Below, one piece after another: positions 58,494 through 64,000 of a DNA stretch of 64,000 bases (position 1 is the first letter of the stretch; each line of letters opens with the position of its first letter). The translations under genes were made by a program, and so were the position numbers. The stretch spans positions 1,364,001 through 1,428,000 of the forward strand of contig NZ_JABACI010000001.1 of the NCBI RefSeq assembly GCF_012524205.1, in the 5' to 3' direction. The notes beneath the pieces are model-generated. The model saw nothing but the letters and a program-made list of their open reading frames with translations, did no database searches and had not been told where the DNA came from. This stretch comes from Microbacterium salsuginis (GTDB lineage Bacteria > Actinomycetota > Actinomycetes > Actinomycetales > Microbacteriaceae).

Positions 58494-59720
58494 ATGGCCT
58501 CACCGTCGCGGATCATCCCGCCGCCCTCCGGATCGCGTGCGACCTCGGCCGCGCTGCTGATCGCCGCGGTGTGCCTCGTGGCCGCCAACATGCGCCCGAC
58601 GATCACCGGGCTCGGCCCGCTGCTCGATCAGATCGGCGCCGACACCGGGATGACAATCTCGACGCTGGGTGTGCTCGCGGCGGTGCCGCTCGTCGCCTGG
58701 GCCCTGTTCTCACCGCTGGCACACGATCTGAGCCGCCGTTTCGGCCAGCCGCGCGTGCTGCTGTGGTCGCTGGTGGTGCTGCTGGCGGGCACCGTGGTGC
58801 GATCCCTGCCGGGGCCCGTCGTGAGCCTGTGGATCGGCACGGCCGTCATCGGCATCGGGATCGCCATCATCAACGTGCTCATGCCATCGGTGGTCAAGCG
58901 CGATTTCGCCGGTCACGTGCCGGCCGTCACGGCGCTGTACACCGCCTTGCTCGCGGGATTCGGAGCGATCTCGTCGGGCGTGGTCGTGCCGATCTCGCAC
59001 GTCGAGCTGGGCGGCGACCCGGCGGGATGGCGCATCGCACTGCTCGTGACCGGCGGCATCCTGCTCCCGTTCGCGATCGCGGTCTGGTGGTGGGCGCACC
59101 GAGGGCGCCGGGCGCACTCGCGGTCGGCGTCGCAGCACGGTCGCACCGGCATCTGGACGGATCCGCTGGCCTGGCTCGTCGCCGCGTACATGGGACTGCA
59201 GGCGTCCATGTTCTACATGCTCGTCACGTGGCTCGCCGCGATCTCGATGTCCACCGGGCGCAGCGAGGTCGTCGCGGGCGTCGACGTGATGGTCTACCAG
59301 CTGTTCTCGCTGGCCGGATCGCTCCTGCTCCCGCTGGTGCTGCGCGGGCGCATCGAGCGCTTCGCACCGGCCCTCATCCCGTCGCTCGCGATCGTCGGCG
59401 CCGCCGGGCTCATGCTCGCGCCCGGCGCGATCCTCGTCTGGACGCCGCTGCTCGGCCTGTCGTCCGGCGCGACGCTCGGCATGTCGCTCACCCTGATGGC
59501 GCAGCGCGCCCGGGACCACGACGCCGCGTCGGCGCTGTCGGGCATGTCCCAGTCGGTCGGCTACGTCATCGCCGCGATGGGACCGGTCGTGTTCGGCTGG
59601 CTGCACAGCCTCACCGGCGGCTGGACCGCTTCGCTGTCGCTCCTGCTCGCGGTGCTCGTGTTGCTGACGGTGGTGGGCGTCTTCGCCGGCCGCGACCGGT
59701 ACGTCCTCGACAGCCGGTAG
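58494..59720 (+). CDS. CynX/NimT family MFS transporter
   Basis: A 408-residue, 12-helix transporter paralogous to its divergent neighbour. VCLVAANMRPTITGLGPLLD carries the family's N-M-R-P-T signature in helix 1. GTAVIGIGIAIINVLMPSVV and KRDFAGHVPAVTALYTALLA match the family's central helices. The frame stays open upstream antisense to the other transporter, but the -10 element and family length support the ATG at 58494. The substrate is unknown; an organic anion is likely. Confidence 0.86.
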   Translation: MASPSRIIPPPSGSRATSAALLIAAVCLVAANMRPTITGLGPLLDQIGADTGMTISTLGVLAAVPLVAWALFSPLAHDLSRRFGQPRVLLWSLVVLLAGTVVRSLPGPVVSLWIGTAVIGIGIAIINVLMPSVVKRDFAGHVPAVTALYTALLAGFGAISSGVVVPISHVELGGDPAGWRIALLVTGGILLPFAIAVWWWAHRGRRAHSRSASQHGRTGIWTDPLAWLVAAYMGLQASMFYMLVTWLAAISMSTGRSEVVAGVDVMVYQLFSLAGSLLLPLVLRGRIERFAPALIPSLAIVGAAGLMLAPGAILVWTPLLGLSSGATLGMSLTLMAQRARDHDAASALSGMSQSVGYVIAAMGPVVFGWLHSLTGGWTASLSLLLAVLVLLTVVGVFAGRDRYVLDSR

Positions 59721-59743
59721 CCGAGAGAACGGATGCCGCGGCC

Positions 59744-60205
59744 TCAGGCGTCGGGGAAGGCCAGGGCGCGCAGCAGGTCGGTGAGGGTCTGACGCTCGTC
59801 GGCAGAGAGCTGCGCGTGCACGCGCTCCTCGGCCGACCGGGCCGAGTCGCGCGCGGCGGCGGCGAGAGAGCGGCCGGCGTCCGTCGCGATGACGACGTTG
59901 GCACGCCGGTCCGCGGGGTCGGGGCGACGCTCGACGAGGCCGCGGGATTGCAGATCGTCGACGAGGCTGACGACCTGACTCGGATCCAGCCGGAGGAATT
60001 CGGCGAGCTCGCGCTGCGAGGGGCCCGCGCCGTCGGCGGCGAGCGACAGCACGGAGTACGAACGCGCCTTCAACCCGTGCTCGGCGAGCGCCGCGTTGCC
60101 GGCCGACAGTGCGATCGCATTGGCGCGGGCGAGCAGGAAGCTCAGGTCGTCGGTCAGCGCCGATGCGCGCAGTCCGGTCGCGGCGACGTCGGCGGGTTTC
60201 GGCAT
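59744..60205 (-). CDS. MarR family transcriptional regulator
   Basis: A 153-residue winged-helix regulator. The core is GPSQRELAEFLRLDPSQVVS followed by LVDDLQSRGLVERRPDPADRR (about residues 60-105), the MarR recognition helix and wing. TACGAT lies six bases before the ATG at 60205, so the protein is probably made from a leaderless message. It is divergent from the SDR-amidohydrolase-MaoC-CoA ligase operon, which it probably represses in response to an aromatic acid or its CoA ester. Confidence 0.87.
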   Translation of the reverse strand: MPKPADVAATGLRASALTDDLSFLLARANAIALSAGNAALAEHGLKARSYSVLSLAADGAGPSQRELAEFLRLDPSQVVSLVDDLQSRGLVERRPDPADRRANVVIATDAGRSLAAAARDSARSAEERVHAQLSADERQTLTDLLRALAFPDA

Positions 60206-60211
60206 GCACAG

Positions 60212-60217
60212 ATCGTA
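60212..60217 (-). promoter_or_regulatory. -10 element of leaderless promoter, marR-like gene
   Basis: TACGAT on the minus strand lies six bases before the ATG at 60205. Confidence 0.5.
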
Positions 60218-60243
60218 GCCCACTTCGTGGATGAAGCAAACGA

Positions 60244-60256
60244 TTGACAATCTCAA
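60244..60256. promoter_or_regulatory. Candidate MarR operator
   Basis: TTGA-CAATC-TCAA, an inverted repeat, sits in an AT-rich stretch between the divergent marR-like gene and the SDR operon. MarR sites are commonly palindromes in this position. The arms are only four bases. Confidence 0.4.
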
Positions 60257-60324
60257 CCATTGCGACTTCAATAGGCACCGACACGTAGACAGGACGCGCT
60301 GCGCAGGACACAAGGGAGTCACGC

Positions 60325-61248
60325 ATGTCACTCGAAGGCAAAGTCGCCATCGTCACCGGCTCGGGTCGCGGCTTGGGCCTCGCCTACGCGCAGGAACTCG
60401 CACGCCAGGGCGCCGCGGTCGTCGTGAACGACGTCGACGAGGCCACGGCCGCCGACGCGGTCGCCTCGATCGAGTCCGCCGGGGGCAAGGCGGTCGCCGT
60501 CGTCGCGCCGGTCGGTCCGACCGAGACCGCGAAGCAGCTCGTGCAGACCGCCGTCGACACGTACGGGCGGCTCGACATCCTCGTCACCAACGCCGGCGTC
60601 CTGCGCGACACGGTGCTGTGGAAGATGAGCGACGACGACTTCGACACGGTCATCGGCGTCCACCTGCGCGGCACCTTCACGTGCGTGCGCGAGGCGGCCA
60701 CCTATATGCGCGCCAACGAGATCCCCGGGCGGATCATCTGCATCGGCTCCCCCACCGGGCAGCGCGGCAACTTCGGCCAGACCAACTACGCCGCCGCCAA
60801 GGCCGGCATCGTCGGCATGGTCCGCACGTGGGCGCTCGAGCTCAAGAAGGCCGGCATCACGGCGAACGCGGTCATCCCCGTCGCCGCGACGGCCATGACG
60901 GCCACGGTCCCGTACTTCGCCGCCGCGGTCGAGGCCGACGAGAAGGGCGAGGCCATGCCCCCGTTCTTCCGCCACGACCTGGGCTTCGGGACGTCGGACG
61001 ATGTCGCGGGGCTCATCGCTTATCTGGCATCGGATGCCGCCGCCTCGGTCACCGGCCAGGCCATCGGCATCGGCGGCGACAGGCTGCAGCTGTGGTCGCA
61101 CCCCGAGCCCGTCGCCACCGCCTACAGCGACGGCGGCTGGTCGTACGACGACCTCATCACCGGTTTCGCCGACGCCCTGGGAGACCTGCAGACCGTGGGC
61201 GAGAAGTTCCCGCCGCTGCCCGAAGAGCTGCAGCGCCCGGCATCCTGA
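60325..61248 (+). CDS. SDR family oxidoreductase (3-hydroxyacyl-CoA dehydrogenase-like)
   Basis: A 307-residue short-chain dehydrogenase. The cofactor motif TGSGRGLG is at residues 11-18. VTNAGVLRD and HLRGTFTCVREA follow, and the active site is CIGSPTGQRGNFGQTNYAAAKAG with Ser and Y-x-x-x-K. The C-terminal part, with SVTGQAIGIGGDRLQLWSHP, resembles the SDR domain of peroxisomal multifunctional enzyme and bacterial acyl-CoA relatives. AAGGGAG lies seven bases before the ATG. It is first in an operon with an amidohydrolase, a MaoC hydratase and a CoA ligase, which fits a beta-oxidation-like step. Confidence 0.87.
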   Translation: MSLEGKVAIVTGSGRGLGLAYAQELARQGAAVVVNDVDEATAADAVASIESAGGKAVAVVAPVGPTETAKQLVQTAVDTYGRLDILVTNAGVLRDTVLWKMSDDDFDTVIGVHLRGTFTCVREAATYMRANEIPGRIICIGSPTGQRGNFGQTNYAAAKAGIVGMVRTWALELKKAGITANAVIPVAATAMTATVPYFAAAVEADEKGEAMPPFFRHDLGFGTSDDVAGLIAYLASDAAASVTGQAIGIGGDRLQLWSHPEPVATAYSDGGWSYDDLITGFADALGDLQTVGEKFPPLPEELQRPAS

Positions 61249-61249
61249 C

Positions 61250-62167
61250 ATGACCCGGTACGAATCCGCCATCGACGTCGACGCGATCGACGCGATCGAT
61301 GTCCACGTGCACATCGAGGTCGACGGGCACGGCCACGCGTCGCTGCCCGACGATCTGTCGGCGGCAGCGGCGAAGTACTTCTCGACCGACGGACCGAACC
61401 CCGACCTCGACTCCATCGCGGCCTACTACCGCGAGCGCCGTATGGCGGCCGTGGTGTTCACCGTCGACGCCGAGACGAACCTCGGGCACGCACCCATCTC
61501 GAGCGCCGAGGTGGCCGAGGGCGCCGCACGCAACAACGATGTCCTGATCCCGTTCGGCTCAGTCGACCCTCGCAAGGCGTCCGCGCTCGACGACGCCCGG
61601 CGCCTCATCGAAGACCACGGCGTACGCGGCTTCAAGTTCCATCCGACCGTGCAGGGGTTCGACCCGTCGGACGAGGCTCATTTCCCGCTCTACGGCGCGC
61701 TGGAGCAGGCCGGCGTCGTCGCCCTGTTCCACACCGGCCAGACCGGGATCGGCGCCGGGCTGCCAGGAGGGCGGGGCTTCCGCCTCGGCCTGTCGAACCC
61801 GATGCTGCTGGACCCGGTGGCCGCGCAGTTCCCGGAGCTGCAGATCATCATGGCCCACCCCTCCGTCCCGTGGCAGGACGAGGCCCTCTCGGTGGCGACC
61901 CACAAGCACAACACCTGGATCGACCTGTCGGGCTGGAGCCCCAAGTACTTCCCCGAACAGCTCGTGCGCGCGGCGAACTCCTACCTCAAGAGCCGCGTCC
62001 TCTTCGGCTCGGACTTTCCGCTGCTGACCCCCGACCGCTGGCGACGCGACGTCGAGCAGACGACGCTCAAGCCCGAGGTCATGCCCGGCATCCTCAAGGC
62101 CAACGCCGCGCGTCTGCTCGGGCTGACAGCATCCGCCACCCCGCAAACCTCACGCCCCACAGAGTAA
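61250..62167 (+). CDS. Amidohydrolase, ACMSD-like
   Basis: A 305-residue TIM-barrel metal enzyme. H19 and H21 in IDAIDVHVHIEV are the first ligand pair. GVRGFKFHPTVQGF, IIMAHPSVPWQ (His) and VLFGSDFPLLTPD (Asp) complete the site. Relatives decarboxylate or hydrolyse aromatic and dienoic acids. The ATG at 61250 begins one base after the SDR stop. It is the second amidohydrolase of this type in the window, and shows low overall similarity to the one at 28487 beyond the motifs. Confidence 0.83.
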   Translation: MTRYESAIDVDAIDAIDVHVHIEVDGHGHASLPDDLSAAAAKYFSTDGPNPDLDSIAAYYRERRMAAVVFTVDAETNLGHAPISSAEVAEGAARNNDVLIPFGSVDPRKASALDDARRLIEDHGVRGFKFHPTVQGFDPSDEAHFPLYGALEQAGVVALFHTGQTGIGAGLPGGRGFRLGLSNPMLLDPVAAQFPELQIIMAHPSVPWQDEALSVATHKHNTWIDLSGWSPKYFPEQLVRAANSYLKSRVLFGSDFPLLTPDRWRRDVEQTTLKPEVMPGILKANAARLLGLTASATPQTSRPTE

Positions 62168-62176
62168 GGACACCCC

Positions 62177-62629
62177 ATGACCACCACCGTCGCCTACGCC
62201 GATGTCGCCGGAATGGCCGGAACCGACCTCGGCTGGTCGGAGTGGCTCGAGGTCACGCAGGACCGCGTGAACCTCTTCGCCGACGCCACCGACGACCACC
62301 AGTGGATCCACGTCGATCCCGAGCGTGCGGCCTCCGGTCCGTTCGGCGGACCCATCGCACACGGCTATCTGTCGCTGTCGCTCACCGTGAAGTTCTGGTC
62401 CGAGCTGTTCGATGTGACCGGCGTCGGCACCAGGGTCAACTACGGGCTGGACAAGGTGCGCTTCGTCTCCCCGGTGAAGGTGGGGGCTCGCGTCCGGATG
62501 AACGCGATCATCGCCGAGGTCACCGAGGTCCGCGGGGGCTATCAGTTCGCCGTCGACCAGACCATCGAGATCGAGGGCGCCGACAAGCCCGCGGTCGTGG
62601 CACGAGGCCTGTACCGCTTCTACGCCTGA
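62177..62629 (+). CDS. MaoC family dehydratase
   Basis: A 150-residue hot-dog-fold (R)-specific enoyl-CoA hydratase. LFADATDDHQWIHVDPERA contains the catalytic Asp/His of the hydratase-2 motif. GPFGGPIAHGYLSLSLTVKF follows. It would hydrate an enoyl-CoA intermediate. GTAAGGA lies six bases before the ATG, nine bases after the amidohydrolase stop. It is in the same operon as the acyl-CoA synthetase, which suggests a CoA-bound substrate. Confidence 0.9.
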   Translation: MTTTVAYADVAGMAGTDLGWSEWLEVTQDRVNLFADATDDHQWIHVDPERAASGPFGGPIAHGYLSLSLTVKFWSELFDVTGVGTRVNYGLDKVRFVSPVKVGARVRMNAIIAEVTEVRGGYQFAVDQTIEIEGADKPAVVARGLYRFYA

Positions 62630-62670
62630 TCCACCGTCGCTCGCGCCTCGAAGGAGAGGACCCCGCAACG

Positions 62671-64000
62671 ATGCACAACAAGGGACTGGGTTTCTGGCTC
62701 GCCAAGCGGCGGCTGCGCAACCCCGACAAGCCCGCCGTCATCTTCGATGGCGCGCAGCTGACGTACCGGCAGTTCGCGGATGCCGCAGACCGCGTCGCCG
62801 CGGTGCTCGCCCACCGCGGCATCGGCAAGGGTGACGCGGTGGCCTACATCGGCGAGAACAGCCCGCAGTTCCTGCAGGTCATGTTCGCGGCGGCGCAGCT
62901 GGGCGCCGTGTTCGTGCCGATCAACACCCGGCTCGCCGCCCCCGAGATGCAGCACGTGCTGGTGGACTCCGGCGCTCGAGCGCTGGTCCTCGACCCGGAG
63001 TTCCTCGACCGGGCGATGCCGGGCGTCGAGGCCGGGCGGATCGCCCAGGTCATCGTGACCGGAGAGGGTGTTCCCGAGAGCCCGGGCCTCGCGCGCCTGG
63101 TCGCCGAGGCGACCGCCGGTCACACCGTCGCCGATGTCGACCTCGACGATCCCGCCGCGATCATCTACACCTCGGGTACGACCGGACGCCCCAAGGGCGC
63201 GGTGCTCACGCACGGCAACCTCACCTGGGTCGCGCTGAACTGCATCGTGGACTACGACGTCGTCTCGACGGACGTGTCGCTCATGATCTCGCCCCTCTTC
63301 CACGTCGCGTCGCTCGGCATGGGTGCGCTGCCCGTCATCCTCAAGGGCGCGACGCTCGTGCTCGAGAAGGGGTTCGAACCCGGCCGGGCGCTCGGGCTGA
63401 TCCAGCAGCACGGGATCACGATGCTCAGCGGCGTGCCGACGACCTACCAGATGATGGCCGACCACCCCGATTGGGCCCGCACCGACCTGTCGACGCTGCA
63501 GAAGCTGACGTGCGGTGGCTCGGCCGTACCCACACGCATCCTGAACGCCTATGAGGAACGCGGGCTGTCGTTCTCGCAGGGCTACGGCATGACCGAGACC
63601 TCCCCCGGGGCGACCTCGCTCTCTCCGGCGATGACCCGTGAGAAGCAGGGCAGCGTCGGTCTGCCGCACTTCTTCACCGAGGTGCGGATCGCCGACGAGC
63701 ACGGCGACATGGTTCCGCGCGGCACCGTGGGCGAGATCGAGATCACGGGACCGAACGTCTTCCTCGGGTATCACGGACTGCCCGAGGCGACGGCCGAGGC
63801 CTTCACCGACGACGGGTGGTTCCGCTCCGGCGATCTGGGCTACCTCGACGCCGACGGCTACCTCTACATCGCCGACCGCCTGAAAGACATGATCATCTCG
63901 GGCGGTGAGAACATCTACCCCGCCGAGGTCGAGAACCTCATCTCCGACATCGAGGGCATCTCGGGTGTCGCCGTCGTCGGTGTGCCGGACGACCGATGGG
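62671..64000 (+). CDS. Acyl-CoA synthetase (AMP-binding), truncated by window end
   Basis: A partial gene; about 443 residues are visible and the rest lies beyond the window. The ATP/AMP signature IIYTSGTTGRPKGAVLTHG is near residue 170 and SQGYGMTETSPG near 305. GWFRSGDLGYLDADGYLYI contains the conserved Asp. IADRLKDMIISGGENIYPAE is the hinge leading to the C-terminal domain. It activates a carboxylic acid to its CoA ester; medium or long-chain fatty acids or aromatic acids are all possible. AAGGAG lies about 14 bases before the ATG at 62671, and no nearer Shine-Dalgarno is seen. Confidence 0.92.
   Translation, partial: MHNKGLGFWLAKRRLRNPDKPAVIFDGAQLTYRQFADAADRVAAVLAHRGIGKGDAVAYIGENSPQFLQVMFAAAQLGAVFVPINTRLAAPEMQHVLVDSGARALVLDPEFLDRAMPGVEAGRIAQVIVTGEGVPESPGLARLVAEATAGHTVADVDLDDPAAIIYTSGTTGRPKGAVLTHGNLTWVALNCIVDYDVVSTDVSLMISPLFHVASLGMGALPVILKGATLVLEKGFEPGRALGLIQQHGITMLSGVPTTYQMMADHPDWARTDLSTLQKLTCGGSAVPTRILNAYEERGLSFSQGYGMTETSPGATSLSPAMTREKQGSVGLPHFFTEVRIADEHGDMVPRGTVGEIEITGPNVFLGYHGLPEATAEAFTDDGWFRSGDLGYLDADGYLYIADRLKDMIISGGENIYPAEVENLISDIEGISGVAVVGVPDDRW

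Overview
High-GC (about 70%) actinobacterial chromosome segment. Codon usage, leaderless promoters, the coproporphyrin-type HemY, the NfeD-flotillin pair and the constantly recurring hexamer GGATGC/GCATCC point to Microbacteriaceae, most likely Microbacterium (inference; no rRNA gene is present). The window holds no tRNA, rRNA, transposase, integrase or CRISPR array. It is a dense chromosomal region with a housekeeping left third and a catabolic right two thirds.

Left part (0-25 kb): a minus-strand run of small membrane proteins (DUF3618, holin-X, YtxH-like), a HemY-type porphyrinogen oxidase carrying an unusual internal tandem repeat, and a four-gene FtsX/MacB-type ABC exporter. These are followed by a HhH-GPD glycosylase, a DUF1801 protein, NfeD plus flotillin, glycyl-tRNA synthetase, the Ktr/Trk K+ uptake pair, a lactate-monooxygenase-like flavoprotein, a lipoprotein, MenC, a cyclase-family protein, an SDR with a small partner, a GNAT and an MFS transporter.

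Middle (25-46 kb): a POT peptide transporter and an MFS transporter; then an extradiol ring-cleavage operon (dioxygenase, FAH-fold hydrolase, flavin monooxygenase, ACMSD-like amidohydrolase) facing a divergent LysR regulator. Next come a TetR-controlled MMPL exporter with an SDR, PurU, and a nucleoside-utilisation block (nucleoside hydrolase, CUT1-type ABC importer, ribokinase, LacI regulator) plus a zinc alcohol dehydrogenase. Three copies of one palindromic operator lie within this block, and two directly repeated 60-bp hairpin elements flank it. The block is poor in the GGATGC signature, which suggests acquisition.

Right part (46-64 kb): a full protocatechuate branch of the beta-ketoadipate pathway (pcaHGBDC, pcaIJF, pcaR) with pobA, two further IclR regulators and two divergent CynX/NimT-family transporters. 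4-Hydroxybenzoate can thus be hydroxylated to protocatechuate, cleaved ortho, and converted to succinyl-CoA and acetyl-CoA. The window ends in a MarR-flanked cluster (SDR, ACMSD-like amidohydrolase, MaoC hydratase, acyl-CoA synthetase cut by the window edge) that looks like a CoA-dependent route for an unknown acid. The two most interesting undescribed candidates are the extradiol operon at 28.5-32.7 kb and this MarR/CoA cluster. Each contains a decarboxylase-like amidohydrolase, and the substrate of neither can be read from sequence.
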